Below are positions 34,660 through 41,968 of a stretch of DNA of 64,000 bases, piece by piece. The DNA is taken from IMG/VR virus record IMGVR_UViG_3300044631_002422, positions 1 to 64,000 of that record; one strand, 5' to 3'. The DNA comes from a virus. The first letter of the stretch is position 1, and every line of letters begins with the position of its first letter. A program made the translations under genes and the position numbers. The notes under the pieces are model-generated. The model worked only from the letters and a program-made list of their open reading frames with translations, did no database searches and was not told the origin of the DNA.

Positions 34660-34687
34660 TTGACATAGACGATAAGTATGTTAGAAT
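34660..34687 (+). promoter_or_regulatory. Sigma70-type promoter, CGATA family
   Basis: TTGACA, 16 bases, TAGAAT with GACGATAAG in the spacer; drives 34728-34931. Confidence 0.75.
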
Positions 34688-34727
34688 GATATTGTAAATG
34701 ATGTTTCACTTTTTTGGAGAATGTGCT

Positions 34728-34931
34728 ATGATGGTTGATTTGTACGGCAAGCGTAACGAGCGTAAGGTTTCTTTCCTGTATCCTGTTGGTGGCAAGAAGA
34801 ATGTTCTTCGGGCCGTAAATGGTGTAAAGGTTCGCAGTTATACTGGACCGAATGGGCGTGGTATTACCGTCCGCGAAGACAGCGGAATCATGAAGTCCTT
34901 TTCGGTCAGCAAGTGCGTAGCTGGTCTTTAA
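34728..34931 (+). CDS. 67-aa basic protein, unknown
   Basis: MMVDLYGKRNERKVSFLYPVGG... KSFSVSKCVAGL; small basic beta protein. Start after TTGGAGAATGTGCT; an earlier in-frame ATG at 34698 has no ribosome site. Confidence 0.68.
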   Translation: MMVDLYGKRNERKVSFLYPVGGKKNVLRAVNGVKVRSYTGPNGRGITVREDSGIMKSFSVSKCVAGL

Positions 34932-35138
34932 TTGCTACGCTTGCAACGGCGACGGTCAGCAGACAATCGCTAAGGTGCGGAACAAACCAACAAAATCCGC
35001 ACGACTCGATTGGGCGAGTATAAATAGGATGATAGGCCCAATGCGGCGGCATTTGCCGCGAATCGGCATTAAAGTTTAGCCCTCCTGTCGTCAGACGGCA
35101 GCAAACTAAACGAGCTAGCGTGTCGCCCCAACAGTTCT
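34932..35138 (+). ncRNA. Candidate structured RNA or 3' leader region
   Basis: A 207-base gene-free stretch with several strong hairpins: GTGCGGA..TCCGCAC (34975-35002 area), GCGGC-ATTT-GCCGC near 35042-35057, and CTGTC..GGCAG near 35085. GC content is higher than the flanks. It ends at a strong terminator. It also contains TATAAATA at 35019. Could be a small RNA, a long 3' UTR or an origin-like region; I cannot decide. Confidence 0.4.
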
Positions 35139-35187
35139 TCGCCGTTCTGCTGCTGGTGGATAAAACGAACGGCGAGCTTTTTCTTTT
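35139..35187 (+). terminator. Rho-independent terminator
   Basis: TCGCCGTTC, 19-base loop, GAACGGCGA, then CTTTTTCTTTT. Confidence 0.85.
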
Positions 35188-35199
35188 AGGAAATGAAAC

Positions 35200-35382
35200 G
35201 TGAAACTGATTGTATTGGATTTTCTCATCGGCATATGTCATATCTTTACCGTAACTAAGGAGTTATGCGAAAGCGAAGATAATATCGTTGATTTCCTAAT
35301 GGAAAAAGATTTTAATCTTGACAACATTCAGTATATGTATGGCGACATACCGATAATAGGCGACATGAAAGTTGTGTTGTAA
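35200..35382 (+). CDS. 60-aa acidic protein (GTG start)
   Basis: GTG at 35200 after TTTAGGAAATGAAAC. MKLIVLDFLIGICHIFTVTKE...; unknown. Opens an overlapping four-gene set. Confidence 0.62.
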   Translation: MKLIVLDFLIGICHIFTVTKELCESEDNIVDFLMEKDFNLDNIQYMYGDIPIIGDMKVVL

Positions 35383-35573
35383 TGCAACTACTTGACAAAC
35401 TCTTGCGATATGCTAAAATGATTCGTGAAGACCGTGCCACTGTTTGTTTGTGGTGCGGTAGACATTTAGTACTGCTTTGGGACGTACTTTTTTGGAGTAG
35501 CATTGCGGCTGGCGGTTGGCTGTTTGGTTACTTGATTTGTATTACGTTTAACATTGGGAGTTTTGCGCAGTGA
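35382..35573 (+). CDS. 63-aa membrane protein
   Basis: Residues 25-58 are hydrophobic (LVLLWDVLFWSSIAAGGWLF, then YLICITFN), with a CLWCG pair before. TAATG overlap with the previous gene. Unknown. Confidence 0.65.
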   Translation: MQLLDKLLRYAKMIREDRATVCLWCGRHLVLLWDVLFWSSIAAGGWLFGYLICITFNIGSFAQ

Positions 35574-35815
35574 AAACTTTTCTTGAATTTAGCGGATGGA
35601 TAGAGCTTGACGAAAAAACACAAATGTGTTATTATGGAAACGGCGACCCAAAAAGAATAACGCTAAAGGAATGGCAACAGCTTCCTAGGCAAGAGCAAAG
35701 TAATTATTGGATAGAACAAGAAGATTTTGACGTACTGTACCGCTATGGCGTAGATAGTGATTTTTTTGATTGGCGTTTAGTTTTGGGAGAAAAATATGAC
35801 GAAGAAGCTGTTTAG
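35570..35815 (+). CDS. 81-aa protein (GTG start)
   Basis: GTGA overlap with the previous stop. MKTFLEFSGWIELDEKTQMC..., acidic, many aromatic residues; unknown. Confidence 0.66.
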   Translation: MKTFLEFSGWIELDEKTQMCYYGNGDPKRITLKEWQQLPRQEQSNYWIEQEDFDVLYRYGVDSDFFDWRLVLGEKYDEEAV

Positions 35816-35972
35816 TTTGGGGCAAACTTTTGTTGTGAATGGTGTCGAATGGACTGGCCGCGAGTATCGACTTGATGCCGCGTTTGAAGGATGGACGATT
35901 GTTGCCGTAAACGGCAGTAATCAAGTGGCACAATTTAGTCTTGCAGACGTTGAAAAAGCACTGGGGGTATGA
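35796..35972 (+). CDS. 58-aa protein, unknown
   Basis: MTKKLFSLGQTFVVNGVEWTG then WTIVAVNGSNQVAQFSLADVE; compact beta protein. Overlaps the previous gene by 20 bases and starts after TTTTGGGAGAAAAAT. Confidence 0.65.
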   Translation: MTKKLFSLGQTFVVNGVEWTGREYRLDAAFEGWTIVAVNGSNQVAQFSLADVEKALGV

Positions 35973-35978
35973 TATACT
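35950..35978 (+). promoter_or_regulatory. Promoter for tRNA-Ile(TAT)
   Basis: TTGAAA, 17 bases, TATACT; the expected start is at the first base of the tRNA. Confidence 0.6.
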
Positions 35979-35986
35979 AGCGGTAT

Positions 35987-36055
35987 GGGCCAGCCGCTGG
36001 TTGCGGACTTGACTCTTATAAGGTCGATGATGGGATTCGATTTCCTGCTGGCCTA
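35987..36055 (+). tRNA. tRNA-Ile(TAT), short D arm
   Basis: Acceptor GGGCCAG pairs with CTGGCCT (one G-T). Anticodon arm TGACT, loop CTTATAA, GGTCG gives anticodon TAT (reads AUA). Variable loop ATGA, T arm TGGGA-TTCGATT-TCCTG. The D region is only 16 bases (CCGC-TGGTT-GCGG plus ACT), two or three short of normal, so it may be missed by strict models. A Cys/Met-like misreading is unlikely as A37/A38 are canonical. Confidence 0.7.
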
Positions 36056-36105
36056 TTTGACTTTAGCAAAATGCATGGTAGAATGATTGAAAAGGAGAAC
36101 GTAAC

Positions 36106-36375
36106 GTGGCTAAACGCAAAAAGAAACTTCCGGTTGCGAGTGGTGAAATGTTGGATTTTGTGGTGACTTTAGAGCGTCCCGAAACTGGTACAATTGTGCG
36201 GTATATCGAGCAGTTCAGCCCGTTTAATCCCGCGACTGGACAGCTATATACTCATCGAGAGTTTAGCGAACAACTTTTGCCATACGTCCGAGAAGTTGGC
36301 AAGAGTTTTGAAAATTGGAATATGTTTGTTGTTCTTGCCACAAACGAAGAAATCGAAGAACTAAAGAGTATATAA
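36106..36375 (+). CDS. 89-aa protein (GTG start), unknown
   Basis: GTG after AAGGAGAACGTAAC. MAKRKKKLPVASGEMLDFVV..., basic N-terminus then alpha/beta. Not recognised. Confidence 0.7.
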   Translation: MAKRKKKLPVASGEMLDFVVTLERPETGTIVRYIEQFSPFNPATGQLYTHREFSEQLLPYVREVGKSFENWNMFVVLATNEEIEELKSI

Positions 36376-36449
36376 TGGGCATACTTATTGGGCTAGTTCT
36401 TGCATTTATTTTTGTGCAGAAAATATACCATCTCAACGGAAACCGCTAG
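36375..36449 (+). CDS. 24-aa membrane miniprotein
   Basis: MGILIGLVLAFIFVQKIYHL; TAATG overlap with the previous gene. One hydrophobic helix with a bas­ic end, same style as 32559 and 43402. Confidence 0.45.
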   Translation: MGILIGLVLAFIFVQKIYHLNGNR

Positions 36450-36473
36450 GTCGGCGGGCCGACCCGCCGCGTC

Positions 36474-36500
36474 GTAAGTCCTTGTGGCCCTAGCACTTAC
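36474..36500 (+). repeat. GTAAGTCC hairpin repeat, copy 9 (loop inverted)
   Basis: GTAAGTCCT, TGTGGCCCT, AGCACTTAC. From here on the loop is the reverse complement of copies 1-8. Preceded by GGTCGGCGGGCCGACC. Confidence 0.82.
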
Positions 36501-36537
36501 GTCAACAAAAAAATTTCTTAATTTTTTCTCAAGTCGG

Positions 36538-36565
36538 TTGACATTCTGTGTCGATAATGTATAAT
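36538..36565 (+). promoter_or_regulatory. Sigma70-type promoter, CGATA family
   Basis: TTGACA, 16 bases, TATAAT with GTGTCGATAATG; drives 36585-36830. Confidence 0.86.
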
Positions 36566-36584
36566 AGGAAGCAAGGAGAACGCA

Positions 36585-36830
36585 ATGTATAAAAATTTTA
36601 CGATTGAAATTAACTGCTGGCGATGCCACGAACCATACCGCGTCAAGCCTAACTGTGAAGGTTTTCTTCAGTGGATTAGGGGAGAAGCTTTGATTCAGGA
36701 CGCAATGCCAGAACTTACTGCTGACCAACGCGAACTGATTATGAGTGGAACTTGCGACCGCTGTTGGAACGCTATGTTTCCATACAACGAAATTCTCTCG
36801 GCTGAAGTTCTTGACAAGGACGGTCGATAA
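36585..36830 (+). CDS. 81-aa zinc-finger-like phage protein
   Basis: INCWRCHEPYRV and SGTCDRCWNAMF supply two CxxC pairs; between them LQWIRGEALIQDAMPEL, then TADQRELIMSG. This 'W..G..IQDA.P.L...RE...SG.C..CW' plan is a widespread phage small-protein family without known role; four Cys probably bind zinc. Confidence 0.78.
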   Translation: MYKNFTIEINCWRCHEPYRVKPNCEGFLQWIRGEALIQDAMPELTADQRELIMSGTCDRCWNAMFPYNEILSAEVLDKDGR

Positions 36831-36838
36831 TGTATACT
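36811..36838 (+). promoter_or_regulatory. Sigma70-type promoter, CGATA family
   Basis: TTGACA, 16 bases, TATACT with GGTCGATAATG; lies across the end of the previous gene and drives 36879. Confidence 0.8.
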
Positions 36839-36878
36839 AAGGAAGTAAGTTAAAGTCACACATTTTGGAGATTGAATT

Positions 36879-37277
36879 ATGGGTTTGGACCAGTATGCTT
36901 TCGCACGTAAGGGTGAACCTGAAAAGTATATCGATAAAAATTGGCTTGGCAAGGACCAAGAATTTATTCGCTATCCAGAAAAAAACGAAATCGCCTATTG
37001 GCGAAAGCACCCCAATTTGCAAGGTTGGATGGAAAATCTATACCGCGAAAAGGGTGGTGACGCTGAATCTTTCAACTGCGTTGATGTTGAATTGACGCTC
37101 GAAGATTTGAACCGTTTAGAGCGTGATATTAATAAAGGTGCTTTACCAAGCACGACCGGCTTTTTCTTTGGTTCAGATTCCGACGAATACTACAAAGAAC
37201 AAGACGAGAAATTTATCGACGCGGCTCGCGATTCAATTATTAACGGTTACACTGTTGTTTATAATTCGTGGTGGTAA
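36879..37277 (+). CDS. Conserved phage protein (132 aa)
   Basis: MGLDQYAFARKG, then EIAYWRKHPNLQGWMENLY, LPSTTGFFFG and the ending YNSWW. I recognise this plan as a conserved hypothetical of many phages and some bacteria; the role is unknown. Very good ribosome site TTTTGGAGATTGAATT. Confidence 0.8.
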   Translation: MGLDQYAFARKGEPEKYIDKNWLGKDQEFIRYPEKNEIAYWRKHPNLQGWMENLYREKGGDAESFNCVDVELTLEDLNRLERDINKGALPSTTGFFFGSDSDEYYKEQDEKFIDAARDSIINGYTVVYNSWW

Positions 37278-37308
37278 CTAACGTTAAAGAAATAACAAGG
37301 AGAAAGTT

Positions 37309-37617
37309 ATGAGCAAATACTTTACAGCAGCAGAAGCAAAGAAATTGGCCGGAAAATCAGTTGAAGAAAAAGTTGAGCTTTTGTGTGAATCAATCAAGAA
37401 AAACGCCAGCGAACGTAAACGTTCATTAATAACTGGTTGGGAGCACAAAGAAGACCGAGATTTGTGGATTGATGGTGGATACAGCCGAACAGAAGATTGG
37501 GAAAAAGCAAAAAAGATTCTTGAGGCACTTGGTTATAAAGTTACATTTTATTGTCAAGAGCCCCCATCCGTGTGGGCAATCCCAATCGTTGCTATGTATA
37601 CCATAATTGAGTGGTAA
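37309..37617 (+). CDS. 102-aa protein, unknown
   Basis: MSKYFTAAEAKKLAGKSVEEK..., helical first half, beta second half; not recognised. AAGGAGAAAGTT ribosome site. Confidence 0.72.
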   Translation: MSKYFTAAEAKKLAGKSVEEKVELLCESIKKNASERKRSLITGWEHKEDRDLWIDGGYSRTEDWEKAKKILEALGYKVTFYCQEPPSVWAIPIVAMYTIIEW

Positions 37618-37645
37618 CTGACAAACTGCTTCAAAGGAACGTAAC

Positions 37646-37834
37646 GTGAAAATTTGGTGTGTAGCGTGTTTTTACGAAGTCCAGCGTGATGCCCATTGGC
37701 GTTTGGAACTCAGCAATATTTATTTGTTTAGTTCTGCTCAACTGGCAAATAAGTTTGTTAGGAGTAATTATTACCAAAAAATGAACTACGACGCATTTGA
37801 AACTTATGAATCAGAGGTTGACAATGCGGTTTAG
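37646..37834 (+). CDS. 62-aa protein (GTG start), unknown
   Basis: GTG after AAAGGAACGTAAC, the same leader as 36106. MKIWCVACFYEVQRDAHWRLE...; not recognised. Confidence 0.65.
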   Translation: MKIWCVACFYEVQRDAHWRLELSNIYLFSSAQLANKFVRSNYYQKMNYDAFETYESEVDNAV

Positions 37835-37845
37835 TGTGGTATACT
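37818..37845 (+). promoter_or_regulatory. Sigma70-type promoter
   Basis: TTGACA, 16 bases, TATACT; no CGATA word. In the end of the previous gene; drives 37852 and following genes. Confidence 0.65.
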
Positions 37846-37851
37846 TGCGTT

Positions 37852-37983
37852 ATGAAGATTAAAATCAACAAAGTGGCAACGGGTCACAATCCGCCAGTAT
37901 TTCGCTGCGGCAAGTGGCAGGATAAGCGTAAACGGCGTGAGCGTACTCGCGCAGCACAAAGATTAAAGTGGAGTCGGGAATGA
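37852..37983 (+). CDS. 43-aa very basic protein
   Basis: MKIKINKVATGHNPPVFRCG then KWQDKRKRRERTRAAQRLKW; highly Arg/Lys-rich, possibly nucleic-acid binding. Only seven bases from the -10 box, so the transcript may be leaderless or use an upstream start. Confidence 0.5.
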   Translation: MKIKINKVATGHNPPVFRCGKWQDKRKRRERTRAAQRLKWSRE

Positions 37984-38240
37984 GCGTAAAGACTCTTGTT
38001 CGTTGTCGCGGATTTACTGAAATTTTTAGCGATAACAAATACACATATATTTATCACAATGGTAATATGGGTGACACAGAAAGTCATATTCGCAAAAATT
38101 TTGATAGTATGTATTTTGATGGAGCGTACAACAGGCTTGAAAGGCAAGCAAATGTTATTAAAGATGGCTCGCCTGATTACAGTTTTGTTTTACGTGTTCC
38201 TACAAATGTATTTAACGCTTTGATAAAGGAGAACGAATGA
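37980..38240 (+). CDS. 86-aa protein, unknown
   Basis: ATGA overlap with 37852. MSVKTLVRCRGFTEIFSDNK...; unknown beta-rich protein. Confidence 0.68.
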   Translation: MSVKTLVRCRGFTEIFSDNKYTYIYHNGNMGDTESHIRKNFDSMYFDGAYNRLERQANVIKDGSPDYSFVLRVPTNVFNALIKENE

Positions 38241-38605
38241 TTAAGATTAAAGGTTTGCCGGAAGGCTATGACATTGTGAGGATTGGCAGGCCAGAGGCTT
38301 GCGAATTATTTATAGGTGGCACTGGGATGGTGGAAAGGTCAAGCGGTGATTTGATGGCCGCTTGCTACCTCATCGTCCGCAAAATCGAGCGGCCAAAGCA
38401 ATACAGGCCGTTTGCCAGTGCTGAGGAGTTTAAGCCGCATCGGGATAGGTGGACAAGGCGAATCGCATACGACCCACAAGGAAATGATATTTACCCGCCA
38501 ACACGATACAGCGATTTAGGTTATCACGGGTTCAAATGGCAATGGTGCTTTGAGAACTTTTCATTTGACGATGGTACCCCATTTGGCGTGGAGGTGAGTG
38601 AATGA
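38237..38605 (+). CDS. 122-aa protein, RIGRP family
   Basis: LPEGYDIVRIGRPEACE, LIVRKIERPKQYRPFASAEE and the ending FENFSFDDGTPFGVEV. Paralogue of 61583-61951 (VGYELVRIGRPLCGE, KIEKPKTYRPFANGDE, DSGEPFGVE). ATGA overlap with the previous gene. The 'RPxxxCxEWFPFGE' type plan is a common, uncharacterised phage/planctomycete family. Confidence 0.75.
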   Translation: MIKIKGLPEGYDIVRIGRPEACELFIGGTGMVERSSGDLMAACYLIVRKIERPKQYRPFASAEEFKPHRDRWTRRIAYDPQGNDIYPPTRYSDLGYHGFKWQWCFENFSFDDGTPFGVEVSE

Positions 38606-38748
38606 AGGTCTTTGTTGTAATTTGTTTTAAGGTAATTGGCCGCGAACATATTTTTGTAAATGCCGCCGTTTTCAAAAACTCAAATGACGCATCTACGTTT
38701 GGTGCAAATTATGACGATTCAATAGTAATCGAAAGGACTGTATCTTGA
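38602..38748 (+). CDS. 48-aa protein, unknown
   Basis: MKVFVVICFKVIGREHIFVN...; ATGA overlap on the left and TTGA overlap on the right. Small beta protein. Confidence 0.6.
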   Translation: MKVFVVICFKVIGREHIFVNAAVFKNSNDASTFGANYDDSIVIERTVS

Positions 38749-39167
38749 ACGCCAAAGTTTATATTTACTGGAATTTACATAAGCGTTGTTTCAGTGCAAA
38801 ACGAAACGGCAAAGTTTTCGCCCACTTCCGAAATGCCAGCATTTTGAATCCTGAGTTTCGAGTGAGTGCTGCTGGATGCCGCCGTGTTCGTCGCGATGGT
38901 CGCAAAAATGTTCATGCCAACATTGTATGCGAATTGGAGAATTTTACAATTCATTCAGACAGCAGAATCGCCCCTGTTAGTGACGCTACTGCTGAGTATG
39001 CTTACTATAATCCGTATCTTTACGAAACTTTTGTTGACAACGAAGGTGATGCATTGTATAATGCACAAAGTGCCGAGTTAACCACTTATGAGCATATGCT
39101 CAATTACTATAAAAATTTGAAAGAAAGACAACCCATTATTTACATTACGAAAGAAGCAAATGACTAA
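38745..39167 (+). CDS. Conserved phage protein (TTG start, 140 aa)
   Basis: TTG start overlapping the previous stop, seven bases after AAAGGAC. VYIYWNLHKRCFSAKRNGKV, then RKNVHANIVCEL in the middle; the 'N.hk..wS...nGkV..h....l....F.V...G..rvr...rKnVHA' plan is common to many phages. Unknown role. Confidence 0.75.
   Translation: MNAKVYIYWNLHKRCFSAKRNGKVFAHFRNASILNPEFRVSAAGCRRVRRDGRKNVHANIVCELENFTIHSDSRIAPVSDATAEYAYYNPYLYETFVDNEGDALYNAQSAELTTYEHMLNYYKNLKERQPIIYITKEAND
39034..39062 (+). promoter_or_regulatory. Internal promoter candidate
   Basis: TTGACA, 17 bases, TATAAT inside the 140-aa gene; would serve 39160-39832. Confidence 0.55.
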
Positions 39168-39354
39168 CGACATTGCAAAAAGATTAGAAAACGACATTGC
39201 AAAAAGATTAGAAAAACTCCAAGATGACTTGAACCATCTGGCCGAGAAACTCTCTGGAGAAGGTCCATCTAGCTATACCGAACGAAAAGAGCGAGCAAAA
39301 GAACGACAAGCTTTTGTTAGTGAAATAGAAAGAATGCAAAATGAAAGTGAATAA
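39160..39354 (+). CDS. 64-aa coiled-coil protein with internal duplication
   Basis: MTNDIAKRLENDIAKRLEKLQ shows an exact tandem duplication of eight codons (AACGACATTGCAAAAAGATTAGAA twice, 39167-39214). Highly charged helix. Overlaps genes on both sides. Confidence 0.68.
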   Translation: MTNDIAKRLENDIAKRLEKLQDDLNHLAEKLSGEGPSSYTERKERAKERQAFVSEIERMQNESE

Positions 39355-39550
39355 GCACAACCGCGACCTAATTATTGCCGAATATATCGACCGTACCATC
39401 GATGGAATGGATATTAAAGGACTTATTGAATATGTTCGTGGCGGAATAGAAGCCGACCTTAAACATTATTCCGATACAGAATTGGAATATGAAATTCTTG
39501 ACCAATACGATGATTTTCCTTGGTACGATTTTGATTATGCAGATGAATAA
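39341..39550 (+). CDS. 69-aa acidic protein, unknown
   Basis: MKVNKHNRDLIIAEYIDRTI... DQYDDFPWYDFDYADE; acidic Asp/Tyr-rich tail. Overlaps 39160 by 14 bases. The 'YDDFPWY' type ending occurs in several phage small proteins. Confidence 0.66.
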   Translation: MKVNKHNRDLIIAEYIDRTIDGMDIKGLIEYVRGGIEADLKHYSDTELEYEILDQYDDFPWYDFDYADE

Positions 39551-39622
39551 AGTATAAGGTTTTGGCGGCCCTGTTGGTAGTTTTGTTATTGAATATAAGG
39601 AACCTTCATTAGAGAATAAATA

Positions 39623-39832
39623 ATGACCGAAAACCCACTACAACTAGCAACTAAAAATTGGATAGAAGCAGTCCAGAAGTATTATGAGAATACTCGTAGT
39701 AATGAATTGACCCAAATTCATATGAGGGGTTATTTCAGCGGTTGGAGCGAACGCGAGATTCTGGAATTTGCGAATAAATTGGCTAAAAATGAACAGGACT
39801 ATCCTTTGTATAGAGAGAACGAGAATAAATAG
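39623..39832 (+). CDS. 69-aa protein, unknown
   Basis: MTENPLQLATKNWIEAVQKYY..., helical; no motif. Weak ribosome site, so moderate confidence. Confidence 0.58.
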   Translation: MTENPLQLATKNWIEAVQKYYENTRSNELTQIHMRGYFSGWSEREILEFANKLAKNEQDYPLYRENENK

Positions 39833-39848
39833 GCCCGCCCGCCGAGCC

Positions 39849-39875
39849 CTAAGTCCTTGTGCCGCTAGGACTTAC
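39849..39875 (+). repeat. GTAAGTCC hairpin repeat, copy 10 (loop inverted)
   Basis: CTAAGTCCT, TGTGCCGCT, AGGACTTAC. Followed by two copies of TTCCCGCTCGGGA (about 39906 and 39950). Confidence 0.8.
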
Positions 39876-39991
39876 GTCAATCAAGCAAAGCAACTTTTGT
39901 GCCATTCCCGCTCGGGAAAATTCTAGGCAAACCGCAAAAGTTATTCCCGCTCGGGACAGAAAACTTTTTTCTTTTTTTTCTCTCAAGCCAC

Positions 39992-40019
39992 TTGACCTTC
40001 GCGGTCGATAAAGTATAAT
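39992..40019 (+). promoter_or_regulatory. Sigma70-type promoter, CGATA family
   Basis: TTGACC, 16 bases, TATAAT with GGTCGATAAAG; drives the amidoligase. Confidence 0.82.
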
Positions 40020-40056
40020 GAGAGAGTAAGTCACACACAATGTTTAGGAGTTAGTT

Positions 40057-40908
40057 ATGCCTCGCCGTGTTGTTAGTTGTCAGTTGCCGCCCGTCAAAAC
40101 GTGCAAGAATACCAATTGTGCTAGTGTTGCTATTAGCTACGATGGTTTCTGCAAGTCGCACGCTCCAAGTCGTCGCATTAAGAGCTATAATTCGCGTCCG
40201 CGATGTAGTTCACGATGGGCGAATCCTATCGGTATCGAACTCGAAATGATTCATCCAGAATCCGCAAGCCGTTTGGCACAAGTTGCCCGCTTTGCATGTA
40301 CCGATGCCAGTTTACCCTATGGTGGTGCGGAAATCAAGCTGGTGCAAGATGCCAGTAAGATTACCAATATCGCCGCCGATACTGCTCAACGTGCTGGCCT
40401 TGCTGGTGCAAAGGTTAATCGTAGCTGCGGTTTTCATGTTCATATGGGATTGCCCAATGGTGTCAGCGTTGGATTAGAGCGTCGAAGCGATGCGAACTGG
40501 TCAAGCTGTAACGCCCGTTATCGTTTGTGGGCATTGGCAACAAACTTTCAAGAATACTTTTTTGATATTGTTCCCAAAACTCGCCGCACGAACCACTATT
40601 GCTCGCCGTTGACAAGCGTAACCAATAGTTTACATTCTCACTATGCTTGGCTATCTGTTTCGCACCGTGTTCCTACGGTCGAACTACGGATTCATAGCGG
40701 AACGGTCAATCCGTGGAAAGTCAAAGGTTGGGTCGAAGTCGCTGTGCGTTTGCGTGAAATGGTAAACGCCGCGATTCTCGGAACCCAAGGTTGGGATAAT
40801 CTTCCTAGCAAGAAGTTTGTAGATTATATGGAACCGGGAACACTTGGTTCCAAGTATTTGCTCGCTCGCGAATGTGCTGGTGGCAAACTGGTAAATTTTG
40901 GATTCTAA
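40057..40908 (+). CDS. Putative amidoligase (COOH-NH2 ligase fold)
   Basis: A 283-aa enzyme of the Amidoligase_2 type, related to glutamine synthetase/gamma-glutamylcysteine ligase. Core signatures: PIGIELEMIHPE, TDASLPYGGAEIKL, the metal/ATP-site RSCGFHVHMGL and PTVELRIHSGTVNPWKV. Before the core lies a small Cys-rich module (CKNTNCAS..DGFCKSH) that may bind zinc. Members join amino groups to carboxylates with ATP, and are proposed to make peptide tags or modified surface peptides. The next gene is a class II glutamine amidotransferase, a classical source of ammonia for such ligases, so they probably act together. Substrate unknown. Confidence 0.85.
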   Translation: MPRRVVSCQLPPVKTCKNTNCASVAISYDGFCKSHAPSRRIKSYNSRPRCSSRWANPIGIELEMIHPESASRLAQVARFACTDASLPYGGAEIKLVQDASKITNIAADTAQRAGLAGAKVNRSCGFHVHMGLPNGVSVGLERRSDANWSSCNARYRLWALATNFQEYFFDIVPKTRRTNHYCSPLTSVTNSLHSHYAWLSVSHRVPTVELRIHSGTVNPWKVKGWVEVAVRLREMVNAAILGTQGWDNLPSKKFVDYMEPGTLGSKYLLARECAGGKLVNFGF

Positions 40909-40959
40909 TTATCGTTCGATAGAACGTACACACACTCACTTTTTTTGGAGAATTTTATT

Positions 40960-41826
40960 ATGTGTCGATTGGCTTATATTCCGGGCAACTGCAAAGTAAA
41001 CCGTACTGATTTGGTGGACCTTTTGCATATGCTGCAAAAGTCGTTTGGTGGCGATGGTAACGGATTCGTTGCCGTTGGTCCCAATGGTGAGGAGTTTAGC
41101 GAGAAGGGTGTCAAGTTAGACAACGATGCTATCGTTATCAAAACTTGGAAACTTATCAAAAAGGGTTGGTCGGTTTACTATCATACTCGCAAGATTAGCG
41201 TAGGCTGGAGTAGCGACAAGCAATGCCATCCGCACCGTATCAACGGTGACAAGTTCAAGGGTTGGCTGTGCCACAATGGAACGTGGAATGATGGAGTACC
41301 GCTTGCCAATTATCTTAACTGTGGTAGCGATACCGCTGCTCTTGCTCGATGTATCGGCAAGTTTGGTATCGAGGGAGCAGAAAAACGCAATCTGTTTCCC
41401 AAGTCGGGCGTGTTTCTTATCTACGGTAGCGAGAATGGCGAATCGCCTATTCATCGCGTAGTCAAGAAATCGGGCGACTTGCAATACTGCCCCAAGACTG
41501 GTATTTGGGCCAGTGAGTTCGAAAAGGATTGGCCGTACTGGTCGCAGGTTTATACCGCAACTGTTGGCAAGCACTTGCTTTGCAAACCAGCCCCACAATA
41601 TATTTCGCCTGCTCGCGGTAATGGTGGCAAGTTTGTGAGTCGCAAGAATAGCCATCCTGATATTATTGATTCAGGAATTCCAGCACCGTGGGACGATGAT
41701 GACCGAACCGTTGTTGATTCGCGTCGCTCGTTGTCGCAACGATTGTGGCCGCAAGACCCTACTGAGTACGAACCAGAGCCAGATTGGGAATATCGTGGCG
41801 GATACCCACGACGCGATTTGAGTTAG
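40960..41826 (+). CDS. Class II glutamine amidotransferase
   Basis: A 288-aa Ntn-type amidotransferase. It starts MCRLAYIPG, so Cys2 becomes the N-terminal nucleophile; GWLCHNGTWND matches the family HNG motif and GSDTAALAR the SDT motif. It releases ammonia from glutamine. The C-terminal 60 residues are Asp/Glu/Arg-rich and likely flexible. Start is fixed by the Cys2 requirement and by TTTTGGAGAATTTTATT; an upstream ATG would bury the Cys. It follows the amidoligase by 51 bases. Confidence 0.87.
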   Translation: MCRLAYIPGNCKVNRTDLVDLLHMLQKSFGGDGNGFVAVGPNGEEFSEKGVKLDNDAIVIKTWKLIKKGWSVYYHTRKISVGWSSDKQCHPHRINGDKFKGWLCHNGTWNDGVPLANYLNCGSDTAALARCIGKFGIEGAEKRNLFPKSGVFLIYGSENGESPIHRVVKKSGDLQYCPKTGIWASEFEKDWPYWSQVYTATVGKHLLCKPAPQYISPARGNGGKFVSRKNSHPDIIDSGIPAPWDDDDRTVVDSRRSLSQRLWPQDPTEYEPEPDWEYRGGYPRRDLS

Positions 41827-41878
41827 TGTGTGTGTGTGTTTGTAGGTGAGTTTTATCTTTTAACTTTAGGAGTATTTT

Positions 41879-41968
41879 ATGAAGAAGTGTACTGGTTGTG
41901 GCCGTCCAATTGAAACTGTTGTTATTCGTCAATGTCCAAAATGCATCAACAATCGCGCTGGATTATAA
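41879..41968 (+). CDS. 29-aa zinc-ribbon miniprotein
   Basis: MKKCTGCGRPIETVVIRQCP then KC; two CxxC pairs make a minimal zinc knuckle. Ribosome site TTTAGGAGTATTTT. Third gene after the amidoligase pair. Confidence 0.6.
   Translation: MKKCTGCGRPIETVVIRQCPKCINNRAGL

Noticed and set aside
40945-40959. Upstream start for the amidotransferase
   Set aside because: Would put extra residues before the Cys2 nucleophile, which must be N-terminal.
41116-41655. 179-codon frame antisense to the amidotransferase
   Set aside because: Shadow of a gene with clear active-site motifs.
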